Virus record (IMG/VR): IMGVR_UViG_3300034374_000685
Coordinates: 1-21,823 of that record
DNA length: 21,823 nt
Origin: a virus
Strand: one strand, 5' to 3'
Positions 6,004-15,200 of the stretch are shown here, one piece after another. The translations under genes and the position numbers were made by a program. Position 1 is the stretch's first letter, and every line of letters begins with the position of its first letter. The notes below the pieces were generated by a model. The model saw nothing but the letters and a program-made list of their open reading frames with translations. It was not told the origin of the DNA and did not search any database.

Positions 6004-7738
6004 TAGAAGCCTCTTTTTCTTCCTCAAGCTCCTGCTCTACAGATTTAAATACAGCATTTAGATAAGTGTAAACTTCTTTGCTGTCTCGTTGTAAAATACT
6101 ACGCTTAACTGGGTCTTTGGTTGCCTTAATTGCTTTACGTATTTCATCAAACATATCTCTTTTGATGTAAGACAACTTAGCTCTTACCTTAGCAGGGCCG
6201 GGACGCTTTAGTTGGTTCTTAATGTAAAAGTAAGGGCTAGCAACAACAGTGCCTCCTAATACGTATACAGCGTTAGCTGCTACAGACAGTGCGGTGTTTC
6301 CGCTGTACTGTGGAAGCCCTAGTGTTGTTATGAACCTACCAAATCTAGTTGTAGCTTCTGTTGCTGCTTTAGCGTTCAAAGCACCCAAAGGCGGTATTAT
6401 TTTAGACATTTGTGAAACAAGTTTTTCTGCCTCAGGAACAACATCGTATACTGTTTGATTGACTGCTCTACGTACAGACATAGCTGCCAAGTTCCTTGGT
6501 GTCAGCTTGTCTCCTGACAAATCATAGCCCATTCTTCCTAGTCTTTCGTCAAACATACTTCTGGACACCTTAAAGCCCTGTAGTGTCCCACCTTGTTCGT
6601 CAAGTATAGATAAAAACTCGTTGTACAGAGTAGCCGTTTCTTCTTTGGCTGCTTTGTTAGACATCAATTTAGGATTAGAAGTAACAACTTCGTCAAAAGT
6701 TTGCTTTACGTTTAGTCTCAAGTTCTGATCTAGTTCAGCCCAATTAACTTTTTTTTCGTTTCTAGCAAGCATTTTCATTAAGCTGTCTTCTAGCTGATCG
6801 TAATACCCCTGAAAAGCGTTGTAATTCTGTTGAAAAGTTTTGTTCCCAGACACGCCAGCAGATTTAGCTATATCTATAAGTTCAAGCTGCTCTGCTGAAG
6901 CTAGCTGTTCCTGAGTTCCGAGAACGCCTTTTGGATCTTCCGTCATCCTTACTTGTTCAGGTGTTTTTTTGTCACCCTTAAACAGAATGTTGTAAACGTC
7001 AGCGTCTCCTCCAGCTAGAGGTTTTACCTCGTTTCGTAAACCTACTCTCTCTAGCTTCATAGGTTTTAATTCAGGAGCCTTGTTTTTGATTAAGGTTCCT
7101 GTTCCTTTAGTAAAACCTAAATCCATAACAGCTACTAAATTAGCCGCTTCATTTGGATGAGTTTCCTTAAACTTTTCCCACGCCTCCTTTCCTTGACCAG
7201 CAGCGTTCCAAGCTAGTTGACCTCCTTCCGTTTCCATTAAGGCTTTAAACTGTTCTTTAGCACCCTCTCTAAGACCCTCAGGGAGCATACCAACTCCTGC
7301 CCCTGCTCCGAACATTACCATCTCAGAAGCAGAATCAAACATCATAGACAAAGGAGTAGTCATTGTTTGAATTAAAACAGAACCTAAGTTTGTACTCTGC
7401 CTGTACTGCTCCTTTAAAACTTCCGGGTCAGCCAGAGCAGCCTGCAGTCCTTCAATAGTGTTTGCTTGCGCCGTACTAGCGATTCTTTCAAACACTGCCG
7501 CTTGTCTCTGGATACCCCTCTCGTAAGGCTCAGAGAAAAATCTGTTCCACAGGGAAGTCTTCTCTGTCTCTACGTCAGAGTTATCTAGTGCAACTGCGTC
7601 AGCTTCCATAGCCCTCTGAAAAGCAGACTCATCGTCCATCAATAACTCTTTCTTCTTTTCCTCAGACACCATAGGCTCACCTTCGGCAGGTGTTCCTATT
7701 GCTCTTTGAAATGCCGCCATATCTTCATCAAAAGACAT
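5996..7738 (-). CDS. Large probable internal virion / ejection protein
   Basis: 580 aa, last large gene of the structural module. No enzyme domain is recognised. The N-terminus contains a short duplicated element (AFQRAI near residue 9 and AFQRAM near residue 39) separated by a charged linker. A hydrophobic Ala/Gly/Met-rich stretch lies at about 115-155 and a second (VAANAVYVLGGTVVASPYF) at about 480-500; the C-terminus is helical and charged (VEQELEEEKEAS). In podoviruses the last large genes behind the tail genes usually encode internal core or DNA-ejection proteins, which need amphipathic or membrane-active helices. That position and the composition support the call; sequence identity does not. 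It follows the 408-residue gene by two bases. Confidence 0.6.
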   Translation of the reverse strand: MSFDEDMAAFQRAIGTPAEGEPMVSEEKKKELLMDDESAFQRAMEADAVALDNSDVETEKTSLWNRFFSEPYERGIQRQAAVFERIASTAQANTIEGLQAALADPEVLKEQYRQSTNLGSVLIQTMTTPLSMMFDSASEMVMFGAGAGVGMLPEGLREGAKEQFKALMETEGGQLAWNAAGQGKEAWEKFKETHPNEAANLVAVMDLGFTKGTGTLIKNKAPELKPMKLERVGLRNEVKPLAGGDADVYNILFKGDKKTPEQVRMTEDPKGVLGTQEQLASAEQLELIDIAKSAGVSGNKTFQQNYNAFQGYYDQLEDSLMKMLARNEKKVNWAELDQNLRLNVKQTFDEVVTSNPKLMSNKAAKEETATLYNEFLSILDEQGGTLQGFKVSRSMFDERLGRMGYDLSGDKLTPRNLAAMSVRRAVNQTVYDVVPEAEKLVSQMSKIIPPLGALNAKAATEATTRFGRFITTLGLPQYSGNTALSVAANAVYVLGGTVVASPYFYIKNQLKRPGPAKVRAKLSYIKRDMFDEIRKAIKATKDPVKRSILQRDSKEVYTYLNAVFKSVEQELEEEKEASNG

Positions 7739-7740
7739 TT

Positions 7741-8967
7741 CTACGCTCCAATTTTCTTGAATTTACCATCCACTAGTTTGTATACAGTACCGTTGGGTCC
7801 GTCAGGTGCGTAGAATACGTTACCTGTTTCAGGATCTTTATGGTATCCCACAGCCTTGTACTCAGGCCTATCCCATTCAATAGCGTCAGCAGGAGCAACG
7901 CCGGAGGCTAGCTTCTGTACGTTCAACAGGTGCTTCTTGATAGTTGCAAGCGCCTCGTTCTGCGCCTCTCCTGACATACCTACGTAGATAGCATCAATAG
8001 TAGACTGTAAAGACATAAATTCAATGTTAGAAATTTGTCCTAAGCCAGTACCAGAGGCTCCTGACTCAGCCGCGAGTATCTTCATTTCGTTGATCTGGTC
8101 AAAGCCAAGTCTAGCCCTGATTGACAAAAGTTCTTTCTCGCGATCATACGCAGGAAATCCGGGCACTCCCGCAGTTACACCCCCGACAAAACCTTCCTCC
8201 ATAAATCCGGGGTCCATCAGCTTATCTATGTCTTGGATAAAGCTAGTAGTCTGTGCGATAAGGTTCAAGGCAGAGTCCCTGTCACCCTCGCCCTTATCAG
8301 GAGGAGGTAGGGTACTGATTAGTGATCCATCGTCAGCGTCTAATACAGATACTGAACCGTCCTCACGAGCTATTGTTTTAATACCTTTACTTGCTGCAGG
8401 AGCCTCAGGTTTAAAAGGACGCTCGTACAAGACTTCTCCGGTAGGTGAAACTAACGCACCACCGGGAGATAAACTAACAGGTTTTGCTGGCTCGGTTGTA
8501 GCCAAGCTCTTTAGATACTCAGACGCGCTGATAGCCCTACTACTAAGCGCCCTCACAGCATTAGTATCCCCTCTCTGTCTAGCAGTGTTAATAGCCTCTC
8601 GTAGCTGCTGTTGCTCCCTAGCTCCTTCTGCTCGCCTCGTTGCCTCTGCACCAGCCTGCTCAAGACCGGCTACTTGTTTCTGAGTAGCCATCTTAGCAGC
8701 ATCAAGAAACAACTTAGACAACGCATCGTTGCCTTCAGTAGCGTACTTCTGGCCTATGGCGTTAAGCTGTGCAGGATTGTTAGCGTACTGCTGAAGCAAC
8801 GCTTGTGCTTCTTGAGCAGCAGCCTCTTCCCTCTGTTTCTCTTTACGAGCAGTAAGCATACCTCCCAAGCCTTGACCAAAGGCTGAAATAGGCGCTCCTA
8901 TTTGTTGTCCGATGTTAGCCCCGGACTGCGCTAGCATACTAGCTATTCCTGACATATTAGCCATCAT
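7741..8967 (-). CDS. Probable internal virion / DNA ejection protein
   Basis: 408 aa. The ATG at 8967 is preceded by AGAGGAAAG; a second ATG follows directly. The N-terminus is Gly/Ala/Met-rich (MLAQSGANIGQQIG), and a long Gln/Ala-rich helical part (about 40-135) with likely coiled-coil character follows. The middle (GALVSPTGEVLY, then DGSVSVLDADDGSLISTL) suggests a small beta-domain. The C-terminal part has GLGQISNIEFMSLQ and ends with a compact beta-domain (GYHKDPETGNVFYAPDG). No catalytic transglycosylase motif was seen. Neighbouring genes and composition suggest a core or ejection protein, as for the two flanking genes. Function not established. Confidence 0.6.
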   Translation of the reverse strand: MMANMSGIASMLAQSGANIGQQIGAPISAFGQGLGGMLTARKEKQREEAAAQEAQALLQQYANNPAQLNAIGQKYATEGNDALSKLFLDAAKMATQKQVAGLEQAGAEATRRAEGAREQQQLREAINTARQRGDTNAVRALSSRAISASEYLKSLATTEPAKPVSLSPGGALVSPTGEVLYERPFKPEAPAASKGIKTIAREDGSVSVLDADDGSLISTLPPPDKGEGDRDSALNLIAQTTSFIQDIDKLMDPGFMEEGFVGGVTAGVPGFPAYDREKELLSIRARLGFDQINEMKILAAESGASGTGLGQISNIEFMSLQSTIDAIYVGMSGEAQNEALATIKKHLLNVQKLASGVAPADAIEWDRPEYKAVGYHKDPETGNVFYAPDGPNGTVYKLVDGKFKKIGA

Positions 8968-8979
8968 TCTTTCCTCTCT

Positions 8980-9783
8980 TTAGGGCATCCACCAAGGTTT
9001 ACCGGATCCTGTCAAAAGACCGCCTAAGCCTCCCAACAAACCGCTGTAAACACCGCCGTACAAACTACCGTATCCTGTCCTAAGTCCTAATTCTGCTTGC
9101 AGGTTGGACATAGCAGTCTCTAGATCAAACTCACCTTGCTGTCTACGTGCCACATCAGCCATACCAGCGACGTTTAGGGCAGGACTCATGGCAGACAAGA
9201 GTGCTGCCTGCGGTGCGTAGCTCTGCTGTAAGTACTGTCCTCCTAGACTTGCTTGTTGCGCCTGTTCAGCTTGCGCTTGCTGCATGGCTCCTAGCATGGC
9301 AGTGTTCTGTGCCTCTGCTTGTGCTTTAGCCATAGCAAGTTGTTCTGGAGTACCGCCAAACTGTGCTGTTCGAACACCTAAGCGTCCTTGCGCTGCAAGT
9401 CTGTTTTCCAGTTCTTGACGCTGCCTAGCCTCTTCAGGCATCTGAGCAGCCCGCATTCGTTCGTATATGTCGGTCTCTCGTTGTGCCGTAGGCATAGCAG
9501 CTTGTGTAAAGAATTGACTAGCACCGCCGAACAACTGCTGTTGCATTGCAAGTTGCTCAGGAGAAAGGGCGTAAGTCGTGCTTCCGTCAGCACCTGTTGT
9601 TACTGTGCCGCCTTGTGCGCCTGTTACCGTAAAAGGCTTAAAGGTAATGTCTGGAGGAGTAATTCCAGTGTACGAGGGTGTAAAAGTACCTGTCTCCTCG
9701 TCGTAAGAACCATATAAATTAGCAATTTCAGAGGGAATTAACCCAGACGTAATGTCACCTAGCAAGTCACTTAACCAACTCAT
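8980..9783 (-). CDS. Probable internal virion protein, T7 gp14-like position
   Basis: 267 aa. Short N-terminal helix (MSWLSDLLGDITSGL), a Thr/Gly-rich beta segment (ITPPDITFKPFTVTGAQGG), then a long Ala/Gln/Met-rich helical region (about 75-225, for example AMAKAQAEAQNTAMLGAM) and a Gly-rich tail (GLLGGLGGLLTGSGKPWWMP). Alanine/glutamine-rich helices with a glycine-rich end are typical of podovirus ejection proteins that assemble into a trans-envelope channel, but homology is not proven here. The ATG overlaps the stop of the mini-fibre gene as TAATG, with GGAGGT eight bases upstream inside that gene. Confidence 0.6.
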   Translation of the reverse strand: MSWLSDLLGDITSGLIPSEIANLYGSYDEETGTFTPSYTGITPPDITFKPFTVTGAQGGTVTTGADGSTTYALSPEQLAMQQQLFGGASQFFTQAAMPTAQRETDIYERMRAAQMPEEARQRQELENRLAAQGRLGVRTAQFGGTPEQLAMAKAQAEAQNTAMLGAMQQAQAEQAQQASLGGQYLQQSYAPQAALLSAMSPALNVAGMADVARRQQGEFDLETAMSNLQAELGLRTGYGSLYGGVYSGLLGGLGGLLTGSGKPWWMP

Positions 9784-10016
9784 TAGTAAGTACCTCCGTC
9801 AATCGTTCCTGTAGACAGAGTTCCTGTAAATGTCAGATTAGGTATCGTCACAGTGCCTGTAAAGGTAGGTGACGCTAAGTCTGCTTTGGTTGCAACTGCT
9901 GTTGCAATGTTGTCAAACTCTGTGTTAAATTCAGTGCCTTGAATAATCTTGCCAGCGTCTCCAGAAGGCAAACTATCCTTAGCAGCAAAGTTAGTTGTCT
10001 TTGTATAGTTGCTCAT
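9783..10016 (-). CDS. Mini tail-fibre-like protein
   Basis: 77 aa. The N-terminus (SNYTKTTNFAAKDSLPSGD, then KIIQGTEFNTEFDNIATAVATKADL) is a type often found at the start of phage fibre or appendage proteins. The rest is a Thr/Gly-rich beta repeat (FTGTVTIPNLTFTGTLSTGT) ending in IDGGTY, the same ending as the long fibre at 19691-21076. It has no receptor domain, so it may be a small virion appendage, a truncated fibre or an adapter. The start overlaps the stop of the gp12-like gene (ATGA), and its last codons form the ribosome site of the next gene. Confidence 0.7.
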   Translation of the reverse strand: MSNYTKTTNFAAKDSLPSGDAGKIIQGTEFNTEFDNIATAVATKADLASPTFTGTVTIPNLTFTGTLSTGTIDGGTY

Positions 10017-11578
10017 ATTGTTTTACCCATAAGTGCTAATACGTTGATTTCTTGGAGAGATAAAGCAAAACCGTTTATTTCTGACTCAAGACCAATAGTA
10101 ATTACTGTACCGCCGCCTGTGGTATTTACAGGTGGCCTAGTGGTAGTAGAACCTCCTGTAAACTCAGCAACAGTGTACTCTGAAGTTGGTTCGTTAAAGT
10201 AGTACGGAACCTGATTTCCAACGGTAAACTCTTGCGTACTATAAGTTGTGCCAAAGTCGTAAGCCCACTTGATAAATACGGTAGCACTGTTAGCACCAAC
10301 CAGCGTAGGCCTTATCTTCTTTAGCAACTTAGTCTTCGCCGGATCACCAAAGGTTAGTCCGGGGCTGTAGTACCTGAAGCGGTAGCTTGAGGGTGTAATA
10401 GTACCAGCGTTGTTGTACTCATCAGTGTACCCAGCGTACTCACCTACACCGTCATCAGTTCCTACTAGAAGTGTACCGTCAGTCTTTCTCTCGTACGACT
10501 TAAACGGAGCAGAGGTCCATCGTGTTACTCTGTAGCCTCCGTTCTCTAGCCTACCCTTTAAGTCAAAGCAGTACGTGGTTTGTGTGTCTGGGAACGTAAT
10601 CAAATAGAACGAGTTCTCAGGACTGTATATAGAAGCTGTTGGTGCGGTTCGTGTTTCTACTAACGAAATAATCTCAGTCTTTACGTTGATGCTAAGGTCA
10701 GACAGAGGCATAGATTTTTCTTGTATCGTTCGTCCAAAGCTGCGTAAACCAGAGTTAGACATAAACAATACATCAGTTCCTATGTGCTGAACAGAGTTTC
10801 TACAGATGCACCCAACACCCGCTATAGTGTCAGCCAAAGCCATTAAAGCAGGGCTAAAGGCGTTAGAGTATACAAGTATGCTGTGCTTGCCTAATATAAT
10901 TAGGTTGTTGTTGTGAGCAACCAAAGCCCGTACTTCATCGTATCCATCAGGCCACGCCTTAGATACATCTATAGAACCACTGGAGCCACCAGTGAAGTCT
11001 GTGCCTATCAGCAGGTCAGACCAATAGATAGTCTGCGTGTCTGCTGCGTTATCAACGATCCAGAGTCTACCGTAGGCTGCAAGAGCTTCGTGGCAGTACA
11101 GATCCGAACTGGTGCTGCTGCCGGTTGCGGTGCCAAACGTCCTGAGTCCTGTCGCATTGTCGTACACAAGAGGCTCGTGTCCACGCTGGAAAAAGTAAGC
11201 CTTGTCGTTAAAGTTGACTATCTTCCAGTTGTCTGCTGTAATAGTGTACGAGCCGGGAGTTATGTCAGTTAGCGTGTCATCAGGGTTAGTCGTCTGTGTC
11301 GTCTTAAATATCTTGTTGTTACCCGCAACAAAAATTTCCTCGTTACCAGCATCATCGTAAAAGTGGTGAATCTTAGTAGCGTAATCAGACCCAAGAGGTG
11401 TGTTTACAGCAGTCAACAAGTCTACACCCTTACGTGCAGCAATACGTCCACGTTTGTCAATAACAGCGTTATCTGCGACATCAGCAAAAGACGGATCTTG
11501 TGCAATCGGAGAATCTTCTGTGTTAACTCCCTTAAACGCAGGAGCAACTAGATTAATGCTTTGTAGTGGCTGTGCCAT
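10013..11578 (-). CDS. Tail nozzle / tail tubular protein B-like (T7 gp12 or P22 gp10 type)
   Basis: 521 aa, with GTAGGAG upstream of the ATG. The opening VAPAFKGVNTEDSP followed by FADVADNAVIDKRGRIAARKG is the usual start of podovirus tail-tube/nozzle proteins, and the body has repeated short beta elements (EEIFVAGNNKIFKT, KAYFFQRGHEPLVYD, NNNLIILGKHSILVYS, DVLFMSNSGLRSFG) consistent with a beta-propeller. It would cap the tail below the gp11-like adaptor, whose gene is directly upstream. T7 gp12 is 794 aa and P22 gp10 472 aa, so the length is nearer the P22 type. Function is assigned from the pattern and the gene pairing. Confidence 0.78.
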   Translation of the reverse strand: MAQPLQSINLVAPAFKGVNTEDSPIAQDPSFADVADNAVIDKRGRIAARKGVDLLTAVNTPLGSDYATKIHHFYDDAGNEEIFVAGNNKIFKTTQTTNPDDTLTDITPGSYTITADNWKIVNFNDKAYFFQRGHEPLVYDNATGLRTFGTATGSSTSSDLYCHEALAAYGRLWIVDNAADTQTIYWSDLLIGTDFTGGSSGSIDVSKAWPDGYDEVRALVAHNNNLIILGKHSILVYSNAFSPALMALADTIAGVGCICRNSVQHIGTDVLFMSNSGLRSFGRTIQEKSMPLSDLSINVKTEIISLVETRTAPTASIYSPENSFYLITFPDTQTTYCFDLKGRLENGGYRVTRWTSAPFKSYERKTDGTLLVGTDDGVGEYAGYTDEYNNAGTITPSSYRFRYYSPGLTFGDPAKTKLLKKIRPTLVGANSATVFIKWAYDFGTTYSTQEFTVGNQVPYYFNEPTSEYTVAEFTGGSTTTRPPVNTTGGGTVITIGLESEINGFALSLQEINVLALMGKTI

Positions 11579-11589
11579 TCACTAATCTC

Positions 11590-12276
11590 CTACGGAGTGT
11601 ACCAGATAACTTCTTCAGGATGCTTCTGTGCGTCCAGAGCAATCGCATCAGACAGATACTTGTCAGCAATACCAAAGTACTCAGGTGCTGATGTACCGCC
11701 TGTCTCGCCACGCTCACGAGCCAACATAGCAATAGCTAAGTGAATTACTGGTTGGCTAGGGATAATAAGCTGGTCACTGTCGTTGACTAATTCTTTAGGA
11801 CGAATAATGCTTCCATTAAAATCAGTAATTTGTCCTCTGTTTACTACGTTAAAGCGGAGATCAACACCTGCTGTATCAGGCTTAGGGTACACTTCAACTT
11901 GAGTGTCGCCGTTTGAGTTTACCCCGTTGAACGTATAGTACTGAGGAGAACCAGACTGAGGCTCTTCTTTCATATACTTCTGGTCAAACCACAAAGGAGT
12001 CTGGTACTGTAAATCCCAGTTGTCCGTATCGTTGTACGCATTAAGAACTTTAAATTCGTTACCCGCTCCTGTCATAGCGTAGTTAAACACTCCTACAGAA
12101 GTTGTAACCGTAAGGGTAGTCCTAAGTGCTGACCAGTCCCAAGCGTCCTCTACAATCTTTTTTGCGTCGTTAACAAAATCACCAGCCATCTTGCTGTACG
12201 TTGTAGACTGTACACTAGATACCTCATCTTCCCTGAGGCGTCTCAGGACATTGTTTACTATGTCTAAATATGTCAT
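11590..12276 (-). CDS. Head-tail adaptor / tail tubular protein A-like (T7 gp11 type)
   Basis: 228 aa. The start TYLDIVNNVLRRLREDEV followed by a helix ending KKIVEDAWDWSALRTTLTV is the pattern of T7 gp11-like tail tubular A proteins, which form the ring between portal and nozzle. A beta part follows (VEVYPKPDTAGVDLRFNVV), and then a C-terminal helix around HLAIAMLARERGE. T7 gp11 is 196 aa, so the size is appropriate. The gene directly precedes the gp12-like gene, as in T7. Its ATG overlaps the end of the Cys-rich gene by four bases. Confidence 0.82.
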   Translation of the reverse strand: MTYLDIVNNVLRRLREDEVSSVQSTTYSKMAGDFVNDAKKIVEDAWDWSALRTTLTVTTSVGVFNYAMTGAGNEFKVLNAYNDTDNWDLQYQTPLWFDQKYMKEEPQSGSPQYYTFNGVNSNGDTQVEVYPKPDTAGVDLRFNVVNRGQITDFNGSIIRPKELVNDSDQLIIPSQPVIHLAIAMLARERGETGGTSAPEYFGIADKYLSDAIALDAQKHPEEVIWYTP

Positions 12277-15200
12277 ACTATACCTTTAAATAGTCCTGCT
12301 AAGTAGTCTGTAATTGGGAACTCCCGTCTTGCTAGTAACTGCGGGTCTCCTGAGATGGTGGCAGTAAATGGCTCAAACATACCTGAACCTCCGCCGCCGC
12401 CACCGAAGCCGCCGCCACCGAAGCCGCCGCCTTCTACTTCCTCTTCCTCTTCTTCAGTCCCCCCACATTCTTCTGGATTTGCAGCAGCGTACTCTGCACA
12501 GGTGCAATCCACACATTCCGACCCCGGACAAGGAACCTCTGGTGATGTTGCAGTACCATCAGGACACTCAGAACATAAGGGCCAGTCTGTTGCTCCGTTC
12601 TCACAGGTTTCTTCTTCACCGCCACACTCTAACGGATTCTCCGCTGCATATACAGCATCATCACATGGATTAATGACAACTTCACCACATTCTTCTGGAT
12701 TTGCAGCAGCGTACTCTGCGCAACTACAGTCGTTACACTCCGGATCTTCTCCACATTCTAACGGGTTATTTGCAGCATACGTAGCATCATCACACGGATT
12801 AACTTGCACAGAGCCACAATCGTTTATGTCATCAACCATTTGTCCAGCTTTAGCTGTACCTTCTGGACACTCTATTTGAGTTATTTCTTCAGGAAGCTCC
12901 ACACACTCTAATTCTGTTGATTCTGCTGAAGGTCCAAAGCCTAATGTTTGTACAGGCTGAAGAGTCCCATTTTTACCGTCTTCAGTTGTACAAGGATCTC
13001 CTTCTTTTGGTCCTGTTCCAGTATTAGGATCTATACAGTTTGCATCGCTTGCGGCTATCGTTGTGTCAAACTGACAAGGCTCTTCACAGTTTTCTCCGTC
13101 AAACCTTTGCTGATTTCCGGGGCAAGGCTCTGGCTCAGGATTAGGGTCGTAACAGTTAGTCCCTACTCCGTCGTGTGTCCAGCCCTCGTTTAAACAGTCC
13201 CCACACTCGCTGTTCTTTTGATTAGCCTCATCAGCAGGAATAAACGACTTACCTCTAGAAGCGCAAGTCTCTTCTGTAGGTCCACTATTTGTCCAAGTTG
13301 TTGTTGGCTCACATTCTCCGTTAGGACCAGTAGGCGCTTCTTCGGGGTTTACACACTCGTCTAAGCACTCGTCGTTTAGGCTGTCGTATTTTAGGCCTTT
13401 ATTCGCACAGTCTTCTTCGTTGGTTGATAAAGGGTCTTTGTCAGTACAGTTACCTGATTCTGCGTTCAACTCTTGGTTTTCAGCGTCTATACATTCTTGT
13501 GAGCAATCAGCGGCAGAATAAGCAGTAGAACCGTCTTCTGGATCCTTGCGTCCTACGGAAGAACAATCAAAAGGAGCTTGGTAGCCCGGACACTCAGTTC
13601 CGTCTTCGTCTGTCTTTGGTGTTACCTCGTCAGAACAGTAACCAAACACACCTTCTGCACACTCAGCTTGCGTTTTTTTGTAGGAGCCGTCTGCACACCT
13701 AACTAACGCGCCTTCATTTAAAGCCTCATCACAGAACGCTTGGTTTTCTGACGTTTGTTGCGCCCAATCACCGTCGTAACAGTTTTGAACAAAAGCAAAA
13801 GGATTGGTGTTGCCTATAACTGTTTCTTTGATTTGACTAAAGATCAACGGACCTAAGATGCTGTAGCCCATGTCTATTAAGATGTTTATTAGGCCAGCAT
13901 CTGTTTTTTCTTCTAGGTCTTCCCAAGTATCCTTAATGTTTTCCCAAACATCAGAAGCCCAGTCTGACAGTATTTCACCTATCGTTCTGTCGTCTTCGGG
14001 ATTAAATAAATCTTCTAGAGTTTTGCCTACTTCTTTAGCGGCGTTCTCTAAGTCACGTACAGTTGTATTTACGTCAATCATTCCCGGAGGCAGAGGAATA
14101 TTTAGACCGGGAAGAAGCACACTTAATTTAGTACAGTCTTTCCACCAGTCTTCAGGATAGTTTACTCCTGCTTCTCCTTCGTTTATACACTCCTCTGGAA
14201 TTTGCGGTAGGATGTTGTCTAATATGTTTTTGATAGTGCCTATAGGATCGTCTATAGCACCTTTTATTGTGTCTTTGATTCCGTTGTATATTTCGGTTGC
14301 CTTCTGTACAGCTTCAGCACCATAGTCTCTTTCTAGCTCTTGTTCTGGCGTGAGAGGGGGTTCTGTTGACCCGTCACCAAACACGAAAGGTCCAGTGTAT
14401 CCAGAGTCTTTAAGTACCTTATTTTTTTCCCAGTCTTCTAAATCTTCCCAGCCTTCAGTTGCTTTAGCGTTTTCAAATATTACAGCGTTTTGTATTTGCT
14501 CCTGAACTACTGGATCTGTTGTGTCTATCTCTGCCCCATAGACTATTTGGTAATCGTCTGGACTACATCCTAACACACTACCCTTATAGCACCTAACAAC
14601 AGTGTCGTAAACACCGTCGCCATCCATATCAACACGAGAAACTTGGTCAGTTTCAGTGGGGAGCTTAAGAACATCCCAAACTTGCCCTGTAATATTACCT
14701 AATATATTTTCTAGTGTTACTGCGTTTTGGTTTGTTCTATCATGCAACAAACCGTTTTCAGGGTGATACAGAAGGTCGTTTATAAACTCTTGGTCGTACC
14801 CGGCCTCAAGTAGAGCTTCTTCAATATCGTTCCAATTAGCAGTGTCAGGATTTAACGTATAGTCTACACCGTCTTGATCCCCGTATACTGCAGGATCACC
14901 GTCGTTTTTTAGGTACTCGTATGCGGCCTGTATCTGCTCCTCCGTCATGCCGTCGTACCACGGATTAGTTTCTCCTGTAAGTATGTATCGCTTTAGAGCG
15001 TGAGCGTTCTTCTGCTCATCCGACATATCTTCCCAAGTTATCGGATCGCCTTCGGCGTATCCACTTCCGTCGTCAGCGGGTGCAGTAACTTCGTCCCACC
15101 AGTCGTTAAACGAAGGAAGATCAAGCAAAAAATCAGGCTCAAACGCGAGAAGGTCTTCAATAGTTTTAGTGCCGTCAGCCATTCCATCTAAAATAGCTTG

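Noticed and set aside
8024-8683. 219-residue + strand frame inside the 408-residue gene
   Set aside because: Shadow of the real gene. It lacks a ribosome site and lies in the middle of a continuous - strand operon.
12355-12879. + strand frame rich in Pro and Ser opposite the Cys-rich gene
   Set aside because: It mirrors the Gly-rich and Cys-rich codons of the real gene and lies in its repeat region; no start signal or neighbours on that strand.
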